Assembly (NCBI GenBank): GCA_022717655.1
Contig: JAIIAN010000016.1
Coordinates: 1-25,357 of the forward strand
Length of the DNA: 25,357 nt
Reading direction: 5' to 3'
Source of the DNA: Bacillota bacterium
GTDB taxonomy: Bacteria; Bacillota; Clostridia; Lachnospirales; Lachnospiraceae
Within the stretch, counting starts at the first letter, position 1; every line of letters begins with the position of its first letter. The position numbers and the translations under genes are program-made. The notes beneath the pieces were generated by a model, which was not told the DNA's origin, did not search any database, and saw only the letters and a list, made by a program, of their open reading frames with translations. Below, one piece after another: positions 15,781 to 24,864 of this stretch.

Positions 15781-18700
15781 TTAATCCTCCATGTATTTTT
15801 CAAGTTTATCGTTAATCTCCTGAATTGTTCCCATCATCTGACAGAAATTATAGCGGGTAAAACGATATCTTCCATCTTCCGTATACTGCAGTACATTTAA
15901 TTCTCTCATTTCTTCCATAAGCGCAGAGATTTTTTCTGTATCCAGGGTTGCAATTTTCTTAATGTAAAATCCATCCGCAATCTCTTTCACATCATCTACA
16001 CTACATCCATTTTGAGATTTTTCCTGATAATAATGATAAGCCACCAACAGTGCAATAATGTTATAATAATCATCATCGCCTACGCCCAGTGTAATATCAA
16101 ATTTCTTTTTAATCTCCTGAAGCAGAGTTTTATCCGCCAGAACTTTTTTCACAAGGTCTTTCTGAACAAGATAAGGCGGTGTACTGTCCTCCGTATAATT
16201 TGCATAGTCTCTCTGTACTGCTTCAATTAATTTCTGACAATACAATTGAATCAGACCCGGAAAATAATTGGTTGTGCCAAAAATTGTAGAAACCAGCACT
16301 TCTGTTTCATTATCTTTTGGAAAACGAAATCCCAGATAGGAAAGTGGAATTTCCAGCAGTTCTCTTGCTTCAATTACTTTAAACGGTTTTACTGTCAAGG
16401 ACTGAAGCTGTGGAAGTACCGAGTTGTTTTCTAATGCAGCCTTACGCTTATATCGGATAATATTACGCAGACCGGCAACCACAAACTTAAATCGCTTTTC
16501 TCCAATACTCTGAATATCTTTTAACTCATCAAATGGCTGATATCTGATTGCTTCACAGCTTTCAATAAACGCATCTCCCTCATCCAGCATCAACAGGAAA
16601 TATGGAATCGGGTCTTCTTTATCATTCAAACGCTTCTTAATATTTCTCGCTAATTCATGCCAGTCATCTGTCGTATATTCTTCTTTAAAAAATCCTTCAT
16701 CGTATAAGGTTTCTGAAACTTTTTTGGCTGCCGCTTTATAGTCCAGATATTTAATATCAACCAAAATAGCACGGTCTCCATTTTCATTTTTATCAATATC
16801 TTTTCTGGCCATCTTCAGTAAAGCAGATTTACCTAACTGTCGTCCTCCATATACCAGATTGACACCTTTTGCCTCTTCAATTTTCTGAAGTTCAAACTTT
16901 CTTCCAATAAACATTTCCGGCGGCATAACATCCCCTGAATTTACTACATAAGGCTGATAAGAAGCAAATGGCATAATAATTGACATCAACATTCGATTGA
17001 TTGCAGTTTCATTATAATGTTTCGCCAGATAGCTAATGGCAACTCTGTCAATTACGGCAAAAACTTTTCCTGTCGTATGCATCTTTGCTTTTCTTGCCAA
17101 AGTTCGTCTGTCTGACTGTGTGAGGGCATAATCTAAAATCACCAAAGTATTTCTTGCATTTCCGATTTCCTTAAACGTATCAATTAAGCGGTCTGCATCT
17201 GTCTTGCCAAACAGACAAACAACTCGAAATCCATTTTTTTCCGCTTCTGAACCAAACACACTGATTGGATGTTTATAATTACTTTTTCTGCCATTTAAAG
17301 GCGTTTTTAATACGACAAAAAAATTCTTAATTTTTTCATTAACCGACAGTTCTTCTGTGATGCGCTCTACCGAAAAACCAAGTGAAATTAAAAGTTCTCT
17401 CAATATTTCTGCACTTACGTTCGTATTCCCTTTTGGCCAATGTTCTATCAGCCGTTTTCCACCTTTTGTATCTTTGTTGGTAAGAAATTTTGAATTATCT
17501 GCCAGAACCTTTAAAGTCACTCCTGGTTTTGCCGTTTTACTGTAAATACTTCCATACTCGTCCCAGAAATCTTCCAGATAATCTTCACTTTCAAAATCAA
17601 AATCCCAATTTAAGTCATTGGTCATAATACGATTTAATAAATCTTCTGCTGCTGCATAGTTTTGTTGTTCAATCCGCTCCTTGATCTGTCCAACAGCTTT
17701 TGCAATCTCTTTTTCTTCCTTCCATAACGGATTTTTTTCCAGATAAACCGCCAGATTCTTTTGCAAATCTACCGCTCTTTCCTGTGCGTCTTTTTTGATT
17801 TTTTCTTTAAATGCTTCAAGAATTTTTGCAAAAAATCCATAGTTTTTTGTATCTGCACACCATTTATACCAGGATTCCATAATCTGAATCATAATTTCTT
17901 TGCTGTCCTCTACAACATTATTAATCTGACCATAACTTTGGGCCAGTTCAACATCTGCAATAAATTCTTCCTTTTTGTTTTCTGCATCATTTTCAACAAA
18001 TTCAACTGCTTTTTCTACGTTATATTTTTCTTCAGAAAAATCTTCCAACTCAATATTCCAGCGGTTGACATATTCTAAAATAAGCTCTGCCTCTCCATAA
18101 TCATCTTCTCCACAAAAGATTTCATCCAGACGTTCTTTCCACTCTTTTTCCGGCTCTGAATAATGTTTCATAATTCTCAAAGCAGTCGAAAATTCAGGAA
18201 GCTCTAATACATCATCTAAAATTGGCATAAAGTTTTCATCTAATAAAACTTTATCATTTCTTAAAAATCCCACATAATAATACTTATATCTGCCTTCCTG
18301 ATAAGTTCCTTCCAGTCTCTCTTTCAACTCACTCAATGTTTCAGCCAAGACAGCTTTTCCTGATAACTCTTCTAAATTATCTTCCTGCATTGTTTCCAAT
18401 TGTGCTATTACATCAGAAATTTTTTCCAATAAAACAGTTCTTAACTTTTTATATTCGCCAAACACTGCATCCTGAGCGTCTGTCGTAGAAGCTTTCATTA
18501 AAGAAACATATCTGCAAAGAATGTTTACTATTTTGCTCTCTTTCTTATACAAATTCATTCTTAAACTGCTCATTAAATCAGAAGTTCTCTTCACAGAATT
18601 CAGATTCTGTGCAGCCAGCTCCCAATATTCAGTTAACACTCTATCTAACTTATCCGTATCTAAATTTTCTTCTGAAATCTCCGCATCATTTTTAATAAAT

Positions 18701-21177
18701 GTTTCTTTTAAATAATCCTCAAGAACTTCTAAATACTCTCTGTCATCCTCTTTTACAATTCTAAGATATTCACATAAATCCTTTAATAATAATTTTTCTG
18801 TTTCAATAAATCTTCGATGCGATGCACTTTCCTTAAAATTACCACTGCTGAAATTTTCATAATACTGTCGAGCCTCTCGCTTAATTTCTTCCAGATTTCT
18901 TTCCCAGTCTGCTCTCTCCTTTGCTCGATAATCCGCATACCGGTCTAATCCTCTGTTATGTTTCTTCTTAAATTCCATCAAAGTATAAATGATTTCCTCA
19001 AGAACCGGATTTTTTGCCAAAATACGATTTTCTACGAGCATTGACTGAAGCTGCTGCAGCGAATAATCATAACTAAACTGGTCTAAGAAATAATTTCTGA
19101 GCGTAGCAGAAATAACATAATAATCAGAAATCGGTGCTCCACCATAATAATAAACATTAAAAAGAGTATCTGAATTATAAGTACAATTTTCTAATGGGTC
19201 GTTTACAGCATACGCTAACTGCTGATAAACAGATTCATACTCCGGAATATCTTTTGATAATGCCTTCAGATACGCCGACGCAATATAAAATTTTTTATTT
19301 TTCAGCATTTCTTCATAATTACGTTTTAATTCAGATTTATCCTCTTCTGACAAACTCTTATGCTGTTTCGGTGCAGTCTTTAACTCTAACACTTCCGGTT
19401 CTTCTGGTATTTCTTCTGGCTCTATCTTTTCTTCAGAATGTTCTACATCTGATTCCGATTCCAGCTCTATTTTTTCATCTGTTTTCTCCAACTCCGACTC
19501 AGAAAAATTAACTTCAAGTTCTTCATCTTCTTCATCCGTATTTAAATCAAATGCCCCTTTAGTGTCATATCCATAGTACCAGATTTGTTTCGGATGTACT
19601 TCACCCAGTTCTTCTCTTAACCATTCTGCCACTTTTTTTGCATCTTCTACCGTTCGACCTGTTACAATCAGTGTATCATTTTCTTTTACCTGTCCCTTTA
19701 ACATTTCAGCAAGCTCTTTAAACTCTTCCGGGTTTTCCGTAACAATTCCTGCAAACCAGTTCGTTTCTTTTTCATCAAAATCAGAATATCCCCTTATAAA
19801 ATGGTCTGTTCCCAGGTGTGAATAACTTACTTCAAACTTATAATCCGGTACAAATTCTGTCTGCTTTTTCACTGTTTCTAATGCCAGAATTCTAGTCATT
19901 GCAGAATTAGCAGTATCCTTAATTTTCTCTCCCTTTTCATTCAAACCAGATACTTTATTTTTTATACAACGATTAATAAATCCTATCGATTCTTTTGTCT
20001 GGAAAATTCTTTCTCCTCTTGAAGAAAGCACATAAAATGCGCCCATTCCCGTAACAATATATTTATTAAGGTAGCCCTGCATATATAATTTTTCAGTTGC
20101 GTGTTCCAGATTTTCAGTTTTTAATCCTTTCTCTACAGCTACGCTTTCTATCGTATAACCACACGAATCCAATGCTTCTACCAGACACGCTATTTTTTCT
20201 TTTATGAACTGCTTAAAAATAATTTTTTTAAATTTCTCCACACTAAATCTTGCATCAGATTTACTGCTCTTTAAAACTCGTAAATCAGAAGGGTTTTCTT
20301 TTACCATTAATTCCTGATATCTTGAAATACCCTCTTCCACTTCTGTTTCTTCTTCATCTTGAACTTCTTCCGTTACAGCTAATACTTCTTTATCTTCTAT
20401 CTCTTCTGTCACAGATGCTTCATTTTCATCTTCTATCTCTTCCGTTACAGCTATCTCGATTTCACGCTCCGCTTCTTCTGTTACAGCCGTTTCCCCCTCT
20501 ATTCCTTCCGTGATAGTTAATTCACTTTCTACTTCTTCTGTATCAGTTGATTCACTCTCATCCTCTATTTCCCGCACTATTTCTGACACATTTTCAGTTT
20601 CTGCTTTTTCTTCCAAAAGAATCGTCTTGAATTGAATTTCTTCCAGAATTTCTTCTTCAAAATAAGAAGACAGTTTATACATCAATTTAAATTTAGCTCT
20701 TTCATCAGACTCATTGTATGCTTCTAATAACATTAGATATGGACCAACTTCTCTTTCAAGCATTTCTCTGTCTGATTCTTCGATTTTTACCTTCTCTAAA
20801 TCCGATTTTTTCTCACCAAGAATTTTCACAACCTCTGCATTTTCAGAACTAAGCTCCATAAAAAAGCTGACTGCCTCTTTATACTTGCTTTTCTCTTCTT
20901 CTTTTTTCTGTAATGCACTCAGTTTTTCCTCTAAAATATAAATCTGTGCGCCTTCACAATTCTTGTCTATCTCACTATATTTTTCCGAAAAGTCTTTTTG
21001 AAGTTTTAAAATACCCTCTAATTGTTCCCTGATTTTTTCTCCCAGACTCTCCGAAAAAAACTCTCCGTTAGAACTATTGTTCCTAAATAATTCTATGTCT
21101 TCATCAAGCTTTGCTCTGGCATTTTTCATTTCTTTTAAGGTCTGTTGAAGGTTCTTTATTAACTCTAATTTTGCCAT
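15781..21177 (-). CDS. Giant (1798 aa) multidomain AAA+/STAND-like ATPase, probable defence sensor
   Basis: Domains seen in order are as follows. Residues 1-185 are helical/coiled coil. Residues 205-290 are acidic 10-12-residue repeats (VTEEIEDENEAS type). Residues about 314-395 form a winged helix (GMGAFYVLSSRGERIF). Residues about 440-545 are Rossmann-like (DTLIVTGRTVEDA). A second acidic linker lies near 550-610, then a long helical region to about 1250. Residues about 1300-1400 form a second alpha/beta domain (NTLVILDYALTQSDRR). The ATPase begins at MFIGRKFELQKI, with Walker A VYGGRQLGKSALL (about 1440-1452) and Walker B YFLLMLDEGDAF (about 1530). A final winged helix (LNVLQYTEDGRYRFTRYN) ends the protein. 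Such ORC/STAND-like ATPases often sense phage or foreign DNA and activate partners. First gene of the operon; AAAGGAA lies upstream of ATG 21177. Confidence 0.85.
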   Translation of the reverse strand: MAKLELIKNLQQTLKEMKNARAKLDEDIELFRNNSSNGEFFSESLGEKIREQLEGILKLQKDFSEKYSEIDKNCEGAQIYILEEKLSALQKKEEEKSKYKEAVSFFMELSSENAEVVKILGEKKSDLEKVKIEESDREMLEREVGPYLMLLEAYNESDERAKFKLMYKLSSYFEEEILEEIQFKTILLEEKAETENVSEIVREIEDESESTDTEEVESELTITEGIEGETAVTEEAEREIEIAVTEEIEDENEASVTEEIEDKEVLAVTEEVQDEEETEVEEGISRYQELMVKENPSDLRVLKSSKSDARFSVEKFKKIIFKQFIKEKIACLVEALDSCGYTIESVAVEKGLKTENLEHATEKLYMQGYLNKYIVTGMGAFYVLSSRGERIFQTKESIGFINRCIKNKVSGLNEKGEKIKDTANSAMTRILALETVKKQTEFVPDYKFEVSYSHLGTDHFIRGYSDFDEKETNWFAGIVTENPEEFKELAEMLKGQVKENDTLIVTGRTVEDAKKVAEWLREELGEVHPKQIWYYGYDTKGAFDLNTDEEDEELEVNFSESELEKTDEKIELESESDVEHSEEKIEPEEIPEEPEVLELKTAPKQHKSLSEEDKSELKRNYEEMLKNKKFYIASAYLKALSKDIPEYESVYQQLAYAVNDPLENCTYNSDTLFNVYYYGGAPISDYYVISATLRNYFLDQFSYDYSLQQLQSMLVENRILAKNPVLEEIIYTLMEFKKKHNRGLDRYADYRAKERADWERNLEEIKREARQYYENFSSGNFKESASHRRFIETEKLLLKDLCEYLRIVKEDDREYLEVLEDYLKETFIKNDAEISEENLDTDKLDRVLTEYWELAAQNLNSVKRTSDLMSSLRMNLYKKESKIVNILCRYVSLMKASTTDAQDAVFGEYKKLRTVLLEKISDVIAQLETMQEDNLEELSGKAVLAETLSELKERLEGTYQEGRYKYYYVGFLRNDKVLLDENFMPILDDVLELPEFSTALRIMKHYSEPEKEWKERLDEIFCGEDDYGEAELILEYVNRWNIELEDFSEEKYNVEKAVEFVENDAENKKEEFIADVELAQSYGQINNVVEDSKEIMIQIMESWYKWCADTKNYGFFAKILEAFKEKIKKDAQERAVDLQKNLAVYLEKNPLWKEEKEIAKAVGQIKERIEQQNYAAAEDLLNRIMTNDLNWDFDFESEDYLEDFWDEYGSIYSKTAKPGVTLKVLADNSKFLTNKDTKGGKRLIEHWPKGNTNVSAEILRELLISLGFSVERITEELSVNEKIKNFFVVLKTPLNGRKSNYKHPISVFGSEAEKNGFRVVCLFGKTDADRLIDTFKEIGNARNTLVILDYALTQSDRRTLARKAKMHTTGKVFAVIDRVAISYLAKHYNETAINRMLMSIIMPFASYQPYVVNSGDVMPPEMFIGRKFELQKIEEAKGVNLVYGGRQLGKSALLKMARKDIDKNENGDRAILVDIKYLDYKAAAKKVSETLYDEGFFKEEYTTDDWHELARNIKKRLNDKEDPIPYFLLMLDEGDAFIESCEAIRYQPFDELKDIQSIGEKRFKFVVAGLRNIIRYKRKAALENNSVLPQLQSLTVKPFKVIEARELLEIPLSYLGFRFPKDNETEVLVSTIFGTTNYFPGLIQLYCQKLIEAVQRDYANYTEDSTPPYLVQKDLVKKVLADKTLLQEIKKKFDITLGVGDDDYYNIIALLVAYHYYQEKSQNGCSVDDVKEIADGFYIKKIATLDTEKISALMEEMRELNVLQYTEDGRYRFTRYNFCQMMGTIQEINDKLEKYMED
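20336..20580 (-). repeat. In-frame 36/30-bp tandem repeat encoding acidic VTEE units
   Basis: Unit starts on the plus strand fall at 20372, 20408, 20444, 20480, 20510 and 20540, giving spacings of 36, 36, 36, 30 and 30 bases. Each encodes T/V-T-E-E plus an acidic tail. All spacings are multiples of three, so unit number can vary without breaking the frame. It is probably a flexible charged linker between the coiled coil and the first winged helix. Confidence 0.85.
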
Positions 21178-21238
21178 TTGCTCTCGTTCCTTTCTTTTGA
21201 TTCTTTCGTACTTTCCACACTCTTTTACTAATGTCTTA

Positions 21239-21244
21239 ATTATA
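21239..21244 (-). promoter_or_regulatory. Candidate -10 box of the giant-ATPase operon
   Basis: TATAAT on the minus strand, 60 bases before the ATG at 21177. No good -35 hexamer lies at the right distance (AAGATA at 17 bases), so expression may be weak or activator-dependent. Confidence 0.4.
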
Positions 21245-21401
21245 CATCATTCCATAGACAATATCTTGTATTTCTATGCTTTTATTGAATCATATTTTTG
21301 AAGTTTCATCTTGACCAGATTAATTTCTTTTTGAAACTTTGTCTCATTAGAATTATAACTTCAGTCAATCTAAGTTCTCTATGCAGACTTATCAATATCT
21401 G

Positions 21402-21431
21402 TTGTTGTTCTTCTGCATCTAATGGTATACT
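21402..21431 (+). promoter_or_regulatory. Candidate extended -10 promoter for the tandem ATPase-nuclease genes
   Basis: TTGTTG (21402-21407), 18 bases, then TATACT (21426-21431) preceded by TGG, which gives an extended -10. It lies about 50 bases before the ATG at 21483. Confidence 0.6.
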
Positions 21432-21482
21432 ATTTGTATATGCTTAAACTCTAAATCTGCAATTTTGAAAGGTGGTGTAGCA

Positions 21483-23186
21483 ATGTCCAAACCTTTAAAA
21501 TTACCTGTCGGCATCGAAAATTTTAAAGAAATCCGCACAGAAGGCTTTTACTATGTCGATAAAACAAAGTTAATCAAACAATTACTGGAACAATGGGGAA
21601 AAGTCAATCTGTTTACCCGCCCAAGACGCTTTGGAAAGACTTTGAATATGAGTATGCTGCAATGCTTTTTTGAAATCGGAACAGACCCTGCACTTTTTGA
21701 TGGTCTGTTTATTTCACAAAACAAAGACCTTTGTGAAACCTATCTGGGAAAATTCCCTGTCATCTTTCTTTCATTGAAAAACGTAGACGGACTCACTTTT
21801 GATGAAGCCCGATATCATTTAAGTGAACTGATTGGAATGGAAGCCGAACGTTTTCAATTTTTATTAGACAGTGACAGGCTATCCGATAACGATAAGAAAA
21901 AATACCATGCCTTAATTGATTTATCCGAAGGACACTATTCCATGGATAAAGGAATTTTGACATCCAGTCTGCAGATATTATCACAGCTTTTAAGTAAGCA
22001 TTATAATCAAAAGACAATTATTTTAATTGATGAGTATGACGTCCCTTTAGATAAAGCATTTCAACATGGTTATTATACAGAAATGGTTTCTCTCATTCGT
22101 GGTTTATTAGGTCAGGCACTTAAGACAAATGATTTTCTTCAGTTTGCTGTACTGACAGGCTGTTTACGTGTCTCAAAAGAAAGTATTTTTACAGGACTCA
22201 ACAACTTTAAAGTTTTATCCATTTCCGATGCCCGTTTTGACGAGCAATTTGGCTTCACGAACCTTGAAGTGACACAAATTTTAAAGAATTATCACTTAGA
22301 AGAACATCTACAGGAAACGAAAGAATGGTATGATGGTTATCGTTTTGGAGATGCTGATGTTTATTGTCCATGGGATGTAATCAATCATGTTGACCGTCTA
22401 TGTGGAGACCCGAAAGCCTCTCCTCAATCTTACTGGATTAATACAAGTGGAAATGATTTAGTGAAACGTTTCATAGACAAAGCTGATAAAACCACGAGAA
22501 ATGAAATTGAACGCCTCATTCATGGGGAAACCATTGAAAAAGCAATCCGATTGGAACTGACTTATGACGAAATTGACACCACAATTGATAATTTGTGGAG
22601 CGTATTATTTACCACCGGATATCTTACTCAGACATGCAGAGCAGAAAAAGAGATTTATTCTTTAAAAATTCCAAACAAAGAGATAAAAGAAGTATTCGTT
22701 CTTCAAATTCAGGAATGGTTCAAAAACATTATTCAAAAAGATACCAGACCTCTGCAAAATTTCTGCACTTCTTTTTTAGATGGAAACGCCGAAGAAATTC
22801 AAAACTATTTAATACACATACTCAGCAATATGATTAGTATTTTAGATACCAAAGCCCGTGATAATCAAAAAGAAAATTTTTATCATGGTCTACTGCTCGG
22901 ACTTCTTAGAAGCGAACCGAACTGGCTCATTCACTCCAATACAGAGTCTGGAGATGGATTTTCCGATATTTTAATCGAGCCCGAAAATCCCGATGCTGGA
23001 ATCATCATTGAAGTAAAATATTCTTCTTCCTTTACTGGTCTGGAAAAATCATGTGATACAGCACTGACGCAGATTAAAGAACGCAGATATGACGAAAAAT
23101 TGCGAAATGAAGGAAGAAATGAAATTCTTGCTTATGGTATTTCTTTCTGTAAAAAAAGATGCTGTGTAAAAGCAGAAAAATTATAA
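21483..23186 (+). CDS. AAA-ATPase_like + PD-(D/E)XK nuclease-like protein (first of two)
   Basis: The 567-residue protein starts with the family signature (LPVGIENFKEIRTEGFYYVDKT), followed by Walker A RPRRFGKT (residues 46-53) and Walker B IILIDEYD (about 179-186). A sensor-like segment (LTGCLRVSKESIFTGLNNF) follows. The C-terminus is a PD-(D/E)XK nuclease-like domain with GFSDILIE (Asp near 491) and IIIEVKY (Glu and Lys near 509-511). All these residues are intact. ATG 21483 has AAAGGTGG 7 bases upstream; an upstream TTG at 21465 overlaps that site. The family is abundant and often multi-copy in gut Clostridia and Bacteroidetes, but its function is not established; mobile-element or defence roles are suspected. 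Confidence 0.9.
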   Translation: MSKPLKLPVGIENFKEIRTEGFYYVDKTKLIKQLLEQWGKVNLFTRPRRFGKTLNMSMLQCFFEIGTDPALFDGLFISQNKDLCETYLGKFPVIFLSLKNVDGLTFDEARYHLSELIGMEAERFQFLLDSDRLSDNDKKKYHALIDLSEGHYSMDKGILTSSLQILSQLLSKHYNQKTIILIDEYDVPLDKAFQHGYYTEMVSLIRGLLGQALKTNDFLQFAVLTGCLRVSKESIFTGLNNFKVLSISDARFDEQFGFTNLEVTQILKNYHLEEHLQETKEWYDGYRFGDADVYCPWDVINHVDRLCGDPKASPQSYWINTSGNDLVKRFIDKADKTTRNEIERLIHGETIEKAIRLELTYDEIDTTIDNLWSVLFTTGYLTQTCRAEKEIYSLKIPNKEIKEVFVLQIQEWFKNIIQKDTRPLQNFCTSFLDGNAEEIQNYLIHILSNMISILDTKARDNQKENFYHGLLLGLLRSEPNWLIHSNTESGDGFSDILIEPENPDAGIIIEVKYSSSFTGLEKSCDTALTQIKERRYDEKLRNEGRNEILAYGISFCKKRCCVKAEKL

Positions 23187-23211
23187 AAAATCCAAAGGCA
23201 GGTGAGTAACT

Positions 23212-24789
23212 ATGGGAAGATTTTTAAATCCAGATAATAGTGCATTTGAAGTTGCTTTAAATTCTGAAATTTATGTAGATAAAACAGGTCTTTTAACATA
23301 TACCAATAAAGTATTAAACACAAAGCAGGCCTTAATCTGTAACAGCAGACCACGACGCTTCGGGAAATCCATTACAGCAGATATGATTACAGCTTATTAC
23401 AGCCGAGGTTGTAATTCTAAAAAAATGTTTGAAAATCTGGAAATTGCTCAAAGTGATACATTTCAAAAACATTTAAATCAATATGATGTCATTCACCTTG
23501 ATATTCAGTGGTGTCTCGAACCGGCAGGCAGCGTTGAAAATGTAGTTCCATTTATCATAAAAAGCACCTTAAAAGAATTACGAGAAATCTATCCGAATGA
23601 AGTGCCTGAAGAAGTTAATTCTCTTGCCGATGCATTATCGCGAATTAAAATGGTTACCGGAAAAAAATTTATTATCGTAATTGACGAATGGGATGTATTA
23701 ATTCGAGATGAAGCCACAAACCAAAAAGTACAAGACGAATATATCAAATTCCTTCGAGGTTTATTTAAAGGAAGTGAACCTACAAAGTTTATCCAACTTG
23801 CATTTTTGACAGGGATTCTTCCGATAAAGAAATTAAAAACACAATCAGCACTCAATAACTTTGATGAGTTTACTATGTTAAATGCAAGTATTTTAGCTCC
23901 TTATATTGGATTTACGGAACAGGAAGTAAAAGAACTCTGTCAAAAATACGACCTGGATTTTGATGAAGTGAAACGTTGGTATGACGGATATCTTCTTGCC
24001 GGAAACGAAATTTATAATCCAAAATCCATAGTAAGTATTTTAACAAGAAAAGAATTTCAAAGTTACTGGTCTCAAACCGGAACTTATGAATCTATTGTTC
24101 CGCTTATCAACATGGACTTTGACGGACTTAAAACTACAATTATAAAAATGCTGGCTGGTGAATCTGTAAGAGTAAAAACGACCACTTATCAAAATGATAT
24201 GGTAAATTTCAAAAATAAAGATGATATCTTAACATTATTGATTCACTTAGGTTATCTGGCTTATGATTCTAAAATTAGAAGCGCATTTATTCCAAATGAA
24301 AAAATCAGAAGTGAATTAATTGACGCTGTTGAAGAGGAACAATGGGACGAGTTTCTGGAACTTCAGATGAAATCAAACGAACTATTAAAGGCAACATGGG
24401 ATTTTGATTGTGGAGCTGTTTCTGAAGCAATCGAAGAAATTCATTCCGGTTACGCTTCCATCATCGCATACAATGATGAAAACTCCTTAAGCAGTGTTTT
24501 AGGGATCGCATATCTTTCAGCAATGCAGTATTACTTTAAACCAATCCGTGAACTTCCGGCAGGACGAGGATTTGCAGACCTTGTATTCCTTCCAAGACGT
24601 GAATACCCGGAAATTCCTGCATTAATTATTGAATTAAAATGGAATCATTCCGCAGGAACAGCAATCCAACAAATCAAAGAAAAAAAATATGTTAAGGCTC
24701 TTGAATACTATAATGGAGAAATTTTACTGGTTGGAATTAATTACGATAAGAAAAGCAAAGAACATCAATGTATGATAGAGAAATATTAA
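23212..24789 (+). CDS. AAA-ATPase_like + PD-(D/E)XK nuclease-like protein (second of two)
   Basis: This 525-residue protein has the same layout as its upstream neighbour but is only distantly similar, so it belongs to another branch of the family. It has an N-terminal YVDKTGLLTYTNK segment, Walker A SRPRRFGKS (residues 45-53), Walker B IIVIDEWD (about 154-161) and LTGILPIKKLKTQSALNNF. The C-terminal nuclease-like core is GFADLVFLP and LIIELKW. The gene begins 25 bases after the first one's stop, with an AGGTGAG site, so the two form an operon that ends at a strong hairpin. Active-site residues look intact. Confidence 0.9.
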   Translation: MGRFLNPDNSAFEVALNSEIYVDKTGLLTYTNKVLNTKQALICNSRPRRFGKSITADMITAYYSRGCNSKKMFENLEIAQSDTFQKHLNQYDVIHLDIQWCLEPAGSVENVVPFIIKSTLKELREIYPNEVPEEVNSLADALSRIKMVTGKKFIIVIDEWDVLIRDEATNQKVQDEYIKFLRGLFKGSEPTKFIQLAFLTGILPIKKLKTQSALNNFDEFTMLNASILAPYIGFTEQEVKELCQKYDLDFDEVKRWYDGYLLAGNEIYNPKSIVSILTRKEFQSYWSQTGTYESIVPLINMDFDGLKTTIIKMLAGESVRVKTTTYQNDMVNFKNKDDILTLLIHLGYLAYDSKIRSAFIPNEKIRSELIDAVEEEQWDEFLELQMKSNELLKATWDFDCGAVSEAIEEIHSGYASIIAYNDENSLSSVLGIAYLSAMQYYFKPIRELPAGRGFADLVFLPRREYPEIPALIIELKWNHSAGTAIQQIKEKKYVKALEYYNGEILLVGINYDKKSKEHQCMIEKY

Positions 24790-24802
24790 ATTTCCATACA
24801 TC

Positions 24803-24843
24803 AAAACAGGCAGTGTCCATCCATTTAGACACTGCCTGATTTT
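24803..24843. terminator. Bidirectional terminator between the ATPase-nuclease gene and the GH27 gene
   Basis: Perfect 11-bp arms CAGGCAGTGTC (24807-24817) and GACACTGCCTG (24828-24838) with a 10-base loop. ATTTT follows on the plus strand, and AAAA before the left arm gives TTTT on the minus strand. It serves both convergent genes. Confidence 0.9.
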
Positions 24844-24864
24844 CTGCCTCTTCCAAAATTTTTT

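Larger units (their letters stand above)
21178..21482. other. Divergent intergenic region (305 bases)
   Basis: This A/T-rich region separates the giant-ATPase operon from the tandem nuclease-ATPase genes. It holds a candidate promoter for each direction and an 8-bp inverted repeat (AAGTTTCA 21301-21308, TGAAACTT 21332-21339) that could be an operator. I see no open reading frame with a ribosome binding site and no recognisable RNA gene. Confidence 0.5.

Noticed and set aside
20336..20580. Regularly spaced repeats resembling a small CRISPR array
   Set aside because: The spacing of 36 and 30 bases is in frame within a long coding sequence, there are no unique spacers, and each unit encodes the same acidic motif. 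It is a coding tandem repeat.
21301..21339. 8-bp inverted repeat in the divergent intergenic region as a terminator or small RNA
   Set aside because: The loop is over 20 bases, the stem is A/T-rich, there is no T-run, and neither adjacent gene ends there. At most it could be an operator.
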